Shown here piece by piece: positions 1 through 7,232 of a stretch of 9,367 bases of DNA; position 1 is the first letter of the stretch, and each line of letters starts with the position of its first letter. The translations under genes and the position numbers were made by a program. Below the pieces are notes generated by a model. That model searched no databases, was not told where the DNA came from, and was given only the letters and a program-made list of their open reading frames with translations. Source of the DNA: Halobacteriales archaeon (GTDB taxonomy: Archaea; Thermoplasmatota; SW-10-69-26; JACQPN01; JAIVGT01); assembly GCA_020201485.1 (NCBI GenBank), contig JAIVGT010000020.1:1-9367 (forward strand), written 5' to 3'.

Positions 1-1
1 G

Positions 2-1333
2 CCCTGGACGTGGGCCGCGCTCGACGCGCAGGCCGGGTCGCTCGCCGCGCGGCTGGCGCGCCTCGGCACGATGCCCGGGCATCACGTCGCCACGCTCCTC
101 CCCCCGAGCGCGCAGCACGTCGCGCTCCTCCACGCCATCTGGCGCATCGGCGCGGTCGCCGTGCCCCTCGACCCGCGGCTGCCGGGGGCCGAGCTCGAAC
201 GTCGCGCGCGGCATGCGCAGGCGCGCATCGCCATCGCGCAGGACGCCGTGAGAATCGCGCCGCGGAACGTGGCGCTGCCCGGACTGCTCGCCCTCGCCCC
301 CGCGCGCTTCGGCGCGATGCGTCCCGATCCCGACCGCCTGGCCGCGCTCCTCCACACGTCGGGGACGAGCGGCGCGGCGAAGGCGGCCATGCTCACGTTC
401 GGCAACCTGGAGGCGAGCGCCCGCGCCAGCGCGCAGAACCTCGGCGTGCAGGAGCAGGACCGATGGCTGGCCGCGGTGCCGCTGTTCCACGTCGGCGGTC
501 TGGCCGCGGTCGCGCGTGCCGCGCTCGACGGCACCGCCCTCGTCCTCCACGCGCGCTTCGACGCGGCGCAGGTCCGCCGCGCGTTCGACGCCGATGCCGT
601 CACGCTCGCTGCGCTCGTCCCCACCATGCTGCGGCGCGTCCTCGACGTCCAGCCCGGGCCTCTTCCCGCGCACATGCGGGGCATCCTGCTCGGAGGGGAT
701 GCGGCTCCGCCCGGCCTGCTCGCGGAGTGCGCGCGACGGGGCGTGCCCGTGCTGCCGACCTACGGCCTGACCGAGGCCTGCTCCCAGGTCGCGACCGCGC
801 CGCCGGGCGCGAAGGTGCCGGAGGGCGCCGTGGGGAAGCCGCTGCCCGGTGTTGAGGTCAGCATCGGTGAGGCGGGCGAGATCCTCGTCCGCGGGCCGAC
901 GGTCTTCGCCGGCTACTGGCGCGACGAGGCCGCGACGCACGCGGCGCTGCGCGACGGCTGGCTGCACACGGGCGACCTGGGCCGGCTCGAGGCCGCAGGC
1001 TGGCTGCACGTCCTTGGCCGCATCGCCGACCGCATCGTGACCGGCGGCGAGAAGGTGGACCCGGCGCTCGTGGAAGCGGCGCTGCGCGAGCACCGGGGGG
1101 TGGAGGATGCGTGCGTCATCGGGCTGGCGCATCCGGAATGGGGAGCGCAGGTCGTGGCGGCGGTCGCGCTGCGGCCGGGAGCGGCATGGGACCCGGCGGC
1201 GCTCGAGGCGCACTGCCGCGCCCGCCTCGCTGGCTGGCAGGTGCCGCGCCGCTGGCTGCGCGTGCCCAGCCTGCCGCGCAACGCGACGGGCAAGGTCGCG
1301 CGCGACGCCGTGCGTGCGCTGTTCCAAGGCTGA
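2..1333 (+). CDS. menE: AMP-forming acyl-CoA ligase, probably o-succinylbenzoate-CoA ligase (5' end missing)
   Basis: ANL-superfamily adenylating enzyme; MenE activates o-succinylbenzoate to its CoA thioester in menaquinone synthesis, in the cytoplasm. The reading frame is open to the window edge, and residues before the ATG at 71 (from the codon at position 2) already look like ligase N-terminus, so the true start lies upstream. Counting the codon at 2 as residue 1, I see the phosphate-binding motif HTSGTSGAAK (118-127), PLFHVGGL (160-167), the TYGLTEACSQVAT adenine-site motif (253-265), HTGDLG with the catalytic Asp (322-327), the hinge segment GRIADRIVTGGEKV, and the C-terminal NATGK with the catalytic Lys at 431. 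The LFHVGGL and GLTEACSQ wording is MenE-like rather than typical of long-chain acyl-CoA ligases. The 443 visible residues are close to full length (family about 450-490). Ligase membership is near certain; the MenE substrate is inferred, since no other men gene is in view. Confidence 0.8.
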   Translation, partial: PWTWAALDAQAGSLAARLARLGTMPGHHVATLLPPSAQHVALLHAIWRIGAVAVPLDPRLPGAELERRARHAQARIAIAQDAVRIAPRNVALPGLLALAPARFGAMRPDPDRLAALLHTSGTSGAAKAAMLTFGNLEASARASAQNLGVQEQDRWLAAVPLFHVGGLAAVARAALDGTALVLHARFDAAQVRRAFDADAVTLAALVPTMLRRVLDVQPGPLPAHMRGILLGGDAAPPGLLAECARRGVPVLPTYGLTEACSQVATAPPGAKVPEGAVGKPLPGVEVSIGEAGEILVRGPTVFAGYWRDEAATHAALRDGWLHTGDLGRLEAAGWLHVLGRIADRIVTGGEKVDPALVEAALREHRGVEDACVIGLAHPEWGAQVVAAVALRPGAAWDPAALEAHCRARLAGWQVPRRWLRVPSLPRNATGKVARDAVRALFQG

Positions 1334-1378
1334 GCGGCGCACCGCAAGGCCCAAGCGCAGGCGCGTCGAGGCCCGCCC

Positions 1379-2263
1379 ATGGCGCGGGCGTCGGTGGGCA
1401 CGAGCGGCTTCAACTACCCGCATTGGCGCGGCGTGCTCTACCCAGAGGGCGTGCCGACCCGCGCCTGGCTGGAGCATTACGCGGCGCGCTACGGCTGCGT
1501 GGAGCTGAACGTGACGTTCTACCGCTTGCCGGCGCCGAGCACGTTCGCGGGGTGGGCGCGGCGCACGCCCCAGGATTTCCAGTTCGTGCTCAAGGGCTCC
1601 CGCTTCATCACGCACGTCAAGCGCCTGCGCGAGCCGTTCGAGGCGGTGCGCCGGTTCTTCGAGGCCAGCGAGCCGCTCGGCGACAAGCTGGCGTGCGTGC
1701 TCTGGCAGCTCCCGCCCGACATGCCGGCGGACCTCGACCGCCTCGCCGGCTTCCTCGGCGCGCTGCGCGACACGGCCGCCCTGGAGCGATGCCGCCATGC
1801 GTTCGAGTTCCGGAACCTGGGCTGGTTCGTGCCGGAGGTGTTCCATCTCCTGGCGCAGGCCCGGTGCTGCGTCGCGCACACCGATTGGCCGGTGCAGGTC
1901 GTGCCGCCGCGCGTGCCCTTCCGCCTCCAGACCCGGCAGCTCCAGCGCCGCGCGCGGGTCCGCGCGCCCTTCACGGCGGACTTCGTGTACCTGCGCCGCC
2001 ACGGGCCCGGCGAGCGGTACCGCTCGGGCTATGCCCCGGCCATGCTGCGCTCGGAGTCGCGTTGGGTGCGCCGCTGGCTCGCCGAAGGGCGCGACGTGCT
2101 CGCCTTCTTCAACAACGACTGGGGCGGGCACGCCGTGCGCGATGCAGCGCGCCTGGCGCAGCTCGTGGGCTCAGCCCATGAACGGGACGCCGATGCTGCC
2201 GATGGGAGCGCTCAGCACGGGGTGCACGGAAGCCCCGCGCCGCTGAGCAGGCGAACCGCCTGA
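1379..2263 (+). CDS. DUF72 (YecE-like) family protein
   Basis: A 294-residue member of the widespread DUF72 family, which folds as a TIM-type barrel; no biochemical role is securely established as far as I know. Family signatures in order: VGTSGFNYPHW near the N-terminus (6-16), ELNVTFYRLP (42-51), the FQFVLKGSRFITH strand (67-79), FEFRNLGWF (142-150), DFVYLRRHG (201-209) and AFFNND (242-247). The ATG at 1379 is chosen because it lies seven bases after GAGG (1368-1371) and puts the first conserved strand right at the N-terminus. The gene follows the ligase by 45 bp on the same strand and may be cotranscribed with it. The last 30 residues or so (after 264) are a small-residue, His/Asp-rich tail outside the domain. 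It ends 13 bp from the convergent RaSEA gene, so the tail may be simple read-through to the next available stop. Confidence 0.9.
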   Translation: MARASVGTSGFNYPHWRGVLYPEGVPTRAWLEHYAARYGCVELNVTFYRLPAPSTFAGWARRTPQDFQFVLKGSRFITHVKRLREPFEAVRRFFEASEPLGDKLACVLWQLPPDMPADLDRLAGFLGALRDTAALERCRHAFEFRNLGWFVPEVFHLLAQARCCVAHTDWPVQVVPPRVPFRLQTRQLQRRARVRAPFTADFVYLRRHGPGERYRSGYAPAMLRSESRWVRRWLAEGRDVLAFFNNDWGGHAVRDAARLAQLVGSAHERDADAADGSAQHGVHGSPAPLSRRTA

Positions 2264-2276
2264 TGGCCGGGAGCGG

Positions 2277-3323
2277 TCAGGGCTGCGCGCCCTGGAGGAA
2301 CCCTTCGAGCTCCAGGATGTCCAGCCATTCCTCGCGGCAGGCGCACTGCGCGCCGGGCAGGAGGGACGGGTCGCGGCTCAGGCTGAACTGCTCGATGGCG
2401 TCCGCGACGTGCCCGTCGCACGTGCCGCAGTTGTGGGCCCCGCGCTGCTGCCCCGCCCCGACCGGGTTGCTGCGCACGGGCGTGTGCGTGCCGGCGCTGA
2501 TGCGCGTCAGCGCCTCGGCCACGCTCCACAGCCACGGGCTGCGGTACAGGCCGCGCCGGAACATGCGCTCGACGAGCGTGCGGTTCTGCACGTTGCACGG
2601 GTTGATGCTGAGCAGGTTGCAGTGCGGCGCGCAGAGCAGCGCGGTCGCGACGGCGTCGTCGAGGGCCTCGCGCTCCGTGAGGAACGGGGGCTTGAGCATG
2701 ATGTAGGCCTTCGTCTTGATGCCCAGCCCGCGCGCGTGGCCGCAGGCGGCGATGAAATCGGGGAAGCGGTCGTCCTTGTTCACGCTCCAGGCGAGCACGG
2801 GCGCGTGCGCGCTCTCCACGCCGAACGCCACCTCCAGCTCGACCTCCGGCCGGAGCGCGCCGCGCACCGCCGCGAGCTTGTCGCGCGTCGCGTGGTGCGT
2901 CTGGGCCTCGATGGTGGCCTTGCGCACGCCCTCGGGCAGGAGCGCGAGCACGCCCGCCTGCGCCTCGCGCGGCACCTCGGTGTCGTCGAGGAAGCTGCCG
3001 CTCGTGTAGATCTTCACCACCGGCTGGCCCTTCCAGCTCTGGCCGAGCGCGAGGCGCATCTGCGCGAGGAAGTTCTCGACGCTGACCTTGCGCACCATGC
3101 TGTCGTTGACGTAGCCGCAGAACGTGCAGCCGCCCTGCAGGGCCCAGGTGCAGCCGCGCGTCTTCAGGATGATGACGAGCGCGTCCGCGACCTGGTCCTG
3201 GAAGCGCTCCTGTTCCGTCCACACCTTCGTCGGCTCGTCCAGGCTGCCTTCGCGGGGCGCGAGGCGGCGCGTGTCGCGCATGAGCTGCTGGAGCGGCTGC
3301 AAGACCTGCTCGACGTCAGCCAT
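2277..3323 (-). CDS. Archaeosine synthase subunit beta, radical SAM enzyme (RaSEA)
   Basis: Radical SAM protein of the Elp3-related group. In known archaea RaSEA acts with ArcS: ArcS attaches lysine to preQ0 at tRNA position 15 and RaSEA cleaves the lysine C-N bond to leave the formamidine of archaeosine. The 348 residues carry a CX7CX2C cluster motif (C58, C66, C69) inside TRGCTWALQGGCTFCGY, which should hold the 4Fe-4S cluster. No acetyltransferase domain follows, unlike Elp3. Four further cysteines near the C-terminus (C299, C302, C327, C329) could bind a second metal. The ATG overlaps the end of arcS by 8 nt (ATGGCTGA), and GGTGAGG (3328-3334) lies four bases upstream, so the pair should be translationally coupled. 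The assignment rests on the motif, length and this direct linkage to ArcS. Confidence 0.9.
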   Translation of the reverse strand: MADVEQVLQPLQQLMRDTRRLAPREGSLDEPTKVWTEQERFQDQVADALVIILKTRGCTWALQGGCTFCGYVNDSMVRKVSVENFLAQMRLALGQSWKGQPVVKIYTSGSFLDDTEVPREAQAGVLALLPEGVRKATIEAQTHHATRDKLAAVRGALRPEVELEVAFGVESAHAPVLAWSVNKDDRFPDFIAACGHARGLGIKTKAYIMLKPPFLTEREALDDAVATALLCAPHCNLLSINPCNVQNRTLVERMFRRGLYRSPWLWSVAEALTRISAGTHTPVRSNPVGAGQQRGAHNCGTCDGHVADAIEQFSLSRDPSLLPGAQCACREEWLDILELEGFLQGAQP

Positions 3324-5127
3324 GGTGCCTCACCTTCACGACCTCGCCCCGGCGCAGCGTGGCCATCTCCTCGCCGCTGACCGTGGCCTTCCCGACGGCG
3401 CGCAGTTCGCCGTTGTGCGTGACGAGCACCTCGTCCTCGGGCCGGATGTCCGGGCTGGCGCGCTGCACTCCGGGCGCGAGGATGCCGCCGCGCGGGTGGA
3501 AGTCGTCGATTTCCACCTGGAACCGGCCGAGGGGCTGGAGCAGCTTCGCCCCGTGCGAGGTCAGGCTGAGGAGGCCGCGCTCCTCGGTGAGCATGGCGCG
3601 CTGGCCTTCCTTGCCGAAGAGCTTCAGGCGCGGGTAGCGGCCTTCCACGTGCGTGCCCTCGGCCAGCACCTCCGCGCCCGGGCCGAACTGCCAGCGCGCA
3701 CGCGCTGCCATGTCGTCGCGCTGCCGGTGCTTCCAGCCCACGGGCTTCGCGTCCTTCAGCGCGTCGCGCATCGTGGCCTGCAGCAGCTCCAGGCTCTTCG
3801 GGCTGAGGGCGTCGTCGTCCACGACCGTGTGCTCGTGGTCGGGCACGACCTCGGCGATGAGGTCGCGCTCCACGCAATCGAGGTGCACCACGACCCGGGA
3901 ATACGTGTTGTTCGCCAGCAGGGCGCGCAGCGCCTCCTGGACCATCGCCTTCTCGTCGCGGTCCCAATGCCCCGTGACCGGCAGGTCGTAATGCGCCGCC
4001 GGGCTGTGCAGCTCCAGCTCCATGGGCACGACGCCGATGGGGCTGGTGAGCACGACGCGGTGGATGGCATCGGCGTTGCGCACCTGGCTCAGGGCCTTGC
4101 CGAGGAAGGCGTGCGTCTTGCTCGAGGAGTAGGGCTTGCGCGCGCTGCACGGCGCGAGGAGCAGCACCTGCGCGCTCACCGGCTTGCGGTACTCCGGCAG
4201 CCTGCGCCGCCAAGCCTCGACCTCGGGCCGCCAGAAGCTCTCCTTGCTGCCGAGGACCATCGGCCCCTTCCGGCTCACCGGCGCGCGCGCGGCGAAGCGC
4301 GCGTGGTGCTCCAGGTCGAGGACGCGCAGCAGAGCCAAGCCCTCGGGCCAGGCGCGCACGCGGGCCTCGACCAGCTCGCGCAGGCGCTGGGCGCGGATGG
4401 CCTCGCGCACGCGGCGCAGCTCCTGCTCCGTGGCCCAGGCGTTGTGCTCACGGAGCCAGGGCAAGCCCTGCGCCTCCGACTGGCACGCCGGGCAGGCGCA
4501 CGGCCGCTCCTGGAACCCCGCCGGGTCGAGGGGGCCGTCGGCGGTGAGGAACTGCCCGCGCCGCGACGCGAGCTGCGCGCCCACGCCATCGGCGAGGTCG
4601 ATGCCGCAGTAGGCGAGCATGGCCAGCTCATGGGGCAAGCCCAAGCCCGGCGCGTACACGACGCACTCCGCGCCTGCGGTCCGCCGTGCCTGCAGCGCGG
4701 CGGAGGCGAACTCGCGGGCAAGCGGGAAGCGCGCCCGGGCGTGGCTGAGCACGACCATGGGCGCGCCGTGCGCGAAGGCCGGGTCGGCGAGCACGAGCGC
4801 GGCTCCGGGTCCGCAGCCCGCCTGCGACGCGTTCTGCTCCTGGGCCGCGCGCACCATGGCCTCGCCCGCGAGGGGCGGGTACGGCAGGTCGGGCGGGAGC
4901 AGGGCGATGCCCGGGCCGGCTTCCCGGGGGGCGAAGACGCTGCCCATGTCGCGCACCGTGGGCAGATCCATCGGCTCGCGCCCTTCCGCGAGCAGGACGC
5001 GGGCCATGCTCGGGGAAGGCACGCGCGCCGTGCGCGGCCAGAGCACCTCCGGCAGGCGCAGGGTCGCGTCCCCTTGCTGCCACTGGGCGACGCGGGCGAA
5101 GCCGTCGCGCCCTTGGATGGCGAGCAA
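3316..5127 (-). CDS. arcS: Archaeosine synthase ArcS (TgtA2), TTG start
   Basis: A TGT-like enzyme that modifies the preQ0 base at position 15 of archaeal tRNA, adding lysine in the step before RaSEA. From the TTG start it has 603 residues: a TGT-like N-terminal half beginning QGRDGFARV; a likely zinc site C210, C212, C215 (CXCX2C) with H228; the diagnostic ArcS motif PCX3KPYX2SX2H, present exactly at 326-339; and a C-terminal PUA-type RNA-binding domain at about 498-603. The frame stays open upstream through the HhH gene, but homology begins only at TTG 5127. No in-frame ATG or GTG lies between the preceding stop (5175) and this TTG, and the next in-frame Met is residue 41, beyond the conserved start. 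There is no SD; an AT-rich box 25-32 nt upstream suggests a leaderless transcript. The 3' end overlaps the RaSEA start. Confidence 0.93.
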   Translation of the reverse strand: MLAIQGRDGFARVAQWQQGDATLRLPEVLWPRTARVPSPSMARVLLAEGREPMDLPTVRDMGSVFAPREAGPGIALLPPDLPYPPLAGEAMVRAAQEQNASQAGCGPGAALVLADPAFAHGAPMVVLSHARARFPLAREFASAALQARRTAGAECVVYAPGLGLPHELAMLAYCGIDLADGVGAQLASRRGQFLTADGPLDPAGFQERPCACPACQSEAQGLPWLREHNAWATEQELRRVREAIRAQRLRELVEARVRAWPEGLALLRVLDLEHHARFAARAPVSRKGPMVLGSKESFWRPEVEAWRRRLPEYRKPVSAQVLLLAPCSARKPYSSSKTHAFLGKALSQVRNADAIHRVVLTSPIGVVPMELELHSPAAHYDLPVTGHWDRDEKAMVQEALRALLANNTYSRVVVHLDCVERDLIAEVVPDHEHTVVDDDALSPKSLELLQATMRDALKDAKPVGWKHRQRDDMAARARWQFGPGAEVLAEGTHVEGRYPRLKLFGKEGQRAMLTEERGLLSLTSHGAKLLQPLGRFQVEIDDFHPRGGILAPGVQRASPDIRPEDEVLVTHNGELRAVGKATVSGEEMATLRRGEVVKVRHHG

Positions 5128-5151
5128 GACGGCTGGCGCACGCTGGGGGGG

Positions 5152-5159
5152 TTCAAAAA
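5152..5159 (-). promoter_or_regulatory. Candidate TATA box for arcS (or T-tract terminator of the HhH gene)
   Basis: TTTTTGAA on the minus strand lies at -32 to -25 from the arcS TTG start and is the only AT-rich block in the 47-bp gap after the HhH gene. The position fits TBP binding with transcription starting at the TTG. The T5 run could also terminate the HhH transcript; both roles can coexist in archaea. Confidence 0.45.
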
Positions 5160-5174
5160 GGCTTGGCCCGCGGG

Positions 5175-6608
5175 CTACTTCCGGAGCTTGAGGCCGAACC
5201 GCCGCTTCGGCTCCTCGCCGCCCTCGGCCGGGGCCTCGCTGGGCTGCTCGGCGGCCTCCTCCGGCTTCTTGCCCAGGCTGAGGCCGAACTTGCGCTTCGG
5301 GGCCTCCTCGGCGGTGGCCTCGGGGCTGGCCTCCGGCTCCTCGGCCTTCTTCTTGCCGAACCTGAGGCCGAAGCCCTTCTTCGCCGAGGCCTCTGCCGCC
5401 GGCTCGGGCTCCGCCGCGGCCGCCTCCGGCTCCTCCTTCCGCTTGCCCAGCTTGAGGCCGAAGCCTTTCTTCTTCGGCTCCTCCGGCTCCGGCTCGTCCG
5501 CCTTCTTCGGCAGCGTGACCGGGGCGGGCCCGGTCCGGGCGTGCATGGGCGCGCCGGCCACGATCTCCTTCGCCTGACGGACCCAGTCTTCGGCGAGCTC
5601 GCTCGTGATGGTCCGGCCCTGGACGCGCTTGCCCAGGCTGGCCTCGTAGGCGTTGAGCTGCTGCGCGAGCGACGCGGGCTTGGCCTCGGCCATCTGCCGC
5701 AGGTCGCGCACGCCAGCGCGCACGAGGAGCTCGCTGAACTGGGGCCCGATGCCGTCGATGGCCTGGAGCAGGACCTGGTCGTGCCACTTGCGCACGAGGT
5801 GCGGGTTCAGCCCGGTCCGGGCCGCCACCTCCGCCGGGTCGGCGACGAAGAACTGCTCCACCTTGGCGATGCCGGCCTTGCGCAGCTCCTGGCCGTACGT
5901 GCTGCCGATGCCCTCGACGGTCTCGATGGGCGCGCGGCGCTCGGTCTGGCTCAGCCGCTCGACCGGCACGCGCAGCGGGGGCTCGCGCGCCTCCTCCGGC
6001 TCGGGCAGGTCCTTTCCTGCCGGCAGGGCCAGGCCGTCGAGCTTCGCCCCGATCTCGTCGAGCGTCGCGACCTCCTCGCCCCCGCCGACGACGACCGTGG
6101 CGCGCAGCTCCTGGCCGTCGCCGCGGTACGCGACCTCGACGACGCGGCTGCGCGTGGTGTTGAACAAGACCTCGGTCGTGAGGAGCGTGCCGCCCAGGTG
6201 CTGCTCGATGGCGCGCAGCTCGGTGGGGGTGAGGCGCGCGCCGAGCATGGGCGTGGGGGCGGACGCGGGCGCGTCGCTGACCTCGATGCCGGGCGGCGGG
6301 CGCGTCGGCGTGGGCGCGGGCGGCCGGGCCTGGCTGGGCCGCGAGGTGCCGAGCGCTTCCACGGCCCGCTCGACCTCGGCGAGCGTCTCGCTCGTCGTGC
6401 GGCGGTAGCTGCGCTCGAAGAGTTCGACGTCGCCCACCGCCCCCTCGACCGCCTGGCGCTCCATGCGCAGCTTGTCCGGGGCGGTGATGCGCGGCATCTC
6501 CAGGAGCTTGATCTCCTCGCGCAGCTCCTCGCGGACCTCCTCGCGGATGCGGGGCCGCGCGTGGACGACGGAATCGCTCTCGGTGAAGGTCGCCTCGCGG
6601 GTCGACAT
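5175..6608 (-). CDS. Tandem helix-hairpin-helix (DUF4332-like) protein with four-copy basic C-terminal tail
   Basis: Function unknown to me. The 477 residues divide into: a charged helical N-terminus (about 18-85, with a REEVREELREEIK amphipathic stretch); a Pro-rich linker (90-122); a small alpha/beta region of unrecognised family (124-196); two HhH units resembling DUF4332 (ETVEGIGSTYGQELRKAGI from 229 and QAIDGIGPQFSELLVRAGV from 282, then an EDWVRQAKEI-like helix near 339-349); and a low-complexity tail. The tail repeats a basic motif at 379-391, 410-421, 438-448 and 468-477, with Phe at 383, 413, 441 and 471, between Glu/Ala/Pro-rich spacers. HhH units usually contact nucleic acid backbone or mediate protein contacts. 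The ATG at 6608 has no SD but has a TAAAT box about 31 nt upstream. Its place between hemK2 and arcS suggests a translation or RNA-linked role, which is inference. No signal peptide or membrane segment is seen. Confidence 0.85.
   Translation of the reverse strand: MSTREATFTESDSVVHARPRIREEVREELREEIKLLEMPRITAPDKLRMERQAVEGAVGDVELFERSYRRTTSETLAEVERAVEALGTSRPSQARPPAPTPTRPPPGIEVSDAPASAPTPMLGARLTPTELRAIEQHLGGTLLTTEVLFNTTRSRVVEVAYRGDGQELRATVVVGGGEEVATLDEIGAKLDGLALPAGKDLPEPEEAREPPLRVPVERLSQTERRAPIETVEGIGSTYGQELRKAGIAKVEQFFVADPAEVAARTGLNPHLVRKWHDQVLLQAIDGIGPQFSELLVRAGVRDLRQMAEAKPASLAQQLNAYEASLGKRVQGRTITSELAEDWVRQAKEIVAGAPMHARTGPAPVTLPKKADEPEPEEPKKKGFGLKLGKRKEEPEAAAAEPEPAAEASAKKGFGLRFGKKKAEEPEASPEATAEEAPKRKFGLSLGKKPEEAAEQPSEAPAEGGEEPKRRFGLKLRK
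5178..5474 (-). repeat. Four-copy FGLxLGK tail repeat in the HhH gene
   Basis: Four copies of a basic block (consensus K-K/R-x-FGL-x-L/F-G/R-K) close the HhH protein. At DNA level the plus-strand 10-mer TGAGGCCGAA recurs at 5189-5198, 5279-5288, 5363-5372 and 5453-5462, giving steps of 90, 84 and 90 bp, all multiples of three. Flanking spacers are Glu/Ala/Pro-rich and less conserved, so the basic block looks selected while the spacers drift. The last copy ends exactly at the stop codon. Confidence 0.9.
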
Positions 6609-6634
6609 AGGGTCAGGGGTCCCAGGGAGCCGGG

Positions 6635-6643
6635 AGATTTAGA
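6635..6643 (-). promoter_or_regulatory. Candidate TATA box for the HhH gene
   Basis: TCTAAATCT on the minus strand spans -35 to -27 from the ATG at 6608 and includes the TAA stop of hemK2. No SD precedes the ATG (the last bases are CCTGACCCT). Together these suggest a leaderless transcript starting at the HhH gene, though read-through from hemK2 remains possible. Confidence 0.4.
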
Positions 6644-7232
6644 GGTTGCTGCGCGTGATGCGCCAGACCTGCAGCTCCTCCCACGCAAGCTTCCGCTGCG
6701 CGACGGGCACGGCCATCAGGCCTCGCTCCAACGCCAGCGCCACGAACGCCTCCTGGTCGCCGAGGCTGCTCAGGAGCACCAAGCCCCGCCCGCCCGCGCC
6801 GAGCACGCGCTGCAGGCCGGCGAGGAACAGCCGGGCCCAGCCGATGCCGCCCGCGCCGCCTTCCCAGGCCTGGGGCAGCTCCCCCCGCGTCTCGCCCTGC
6901 ACGGGCAGGTAGGGCGGGTTGAACGTGACGACGTCGAACGGCCCGCGCACCGGGGCGAGCAGCGAGCCTTGCACGACCGCCATGCCGAGGCGGTTGCGCG
7001 CCGCGTTCGCGCGCGCCAGGCGCGCCGCGTGCGGGTTGATGTCGATGGCCACGACGCGCGCGCCGCGCGCCGCCATGCGCAGGCCGAGGAGGCCGCTGCC
7101 CGTGCCCACGTCGCACGCCGCGTCGCCCGGGCCGATGTCGAGCAGGTCCAGGGCGGCGAGGAGCAGCTCGCTGTCCTCCGCCGGCGGATAGACCTCGGCG
7201 TGCTGCTCCAGCTCCAGGCCAGCGAGGCGCAT
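6639..7232 (-). CDS. HemK2/Mtq2-type release factor glutamine methyltransferase
   Basis: Small SAM-dependent N5-glutamine methyltransferase of the archaeal/eukaryotic HEMK2 (N6AMT1, Mtq2) group; homologs methylate the Gln of the GGQ loop of class I release factor (aRF1/eRF1). The 197 residues include VYPPAEDS (14-21), matching the family's VYxPAEDS opening; the SAM-binding DVGTGSG (41-47); the acidic AIDIN end of strand 2 (62-66); and the substrate-binding NPPYLP (105-110). It lacks the extra N-terminal domain of bacterial PrmC, as expected for this group. The ATG at 7232 is preferred over the GTG one codon upstream: it forms a TGATG overlap with the MBL stop and lies five bases after a perfect GGAGG (7238-7242). 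Eukaryotic HEMK2 needs a Trm112 partner, which is not in this window. Confidence 0.9.
   Translation of the reverse strand: MRLAGLELEQHAEVYPPAEDSELLLAALDLLDIGPGDAACDVGTGSGLLGLRMAARGARVVAIDINPHAARLARANAARNRLGMAVVQGSLLAPVRGPFDVVTFNPPYLPVQGETRGELPQAWEGGAGGIGWARLFLAGLQRVLGAGGRGLVLLSSLGDQEAFVALALERGLMAVPVAQRKLAWEELQVWRITRSNL

Noticed and set aside
3124..5577. 817-codon plus-strand open frame opposite arcS and RaSEA
   Set aside because: It is antisense to genes with clear motifs, its translation is Arg/Ala/Leu-rich with no domain, and long open antisense frames are expected at this GC content.
5128..5787. N-terminal extension of arcS into the HhH gene
   Set aside because: The in-frame translation upstream of 5127 is low-complexity Gly/Arg/Ala shadow of the HhH gene, and family homology starts at the TTG.
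5528..5822. 13-mer GCCCGGTCCGGGC occurring twice (5528-5540 and 5810-5822) inside the HhH gene
   Set aside because: Both copies encode Ala-Arg-Thr-Gly in the same frame and are explained by codon bias; no further copies or context suggest a site.
6015..6026. Palindrome CCTGCCGGCAGG
   Set aside because: It lies within the HhH coding region (Leu-Pro-Ala-Gly segment), is GC-only and isolated, so chance is the simplest explanation.
6620..6635. Imperfect hairpin between hemK2 and the HhH gene (TCCCGG/CTGGGA, loop CTCC)
   Set aside because: It contains a wobble pair and has no T-tract after it, so it does not make a convincing terminator.
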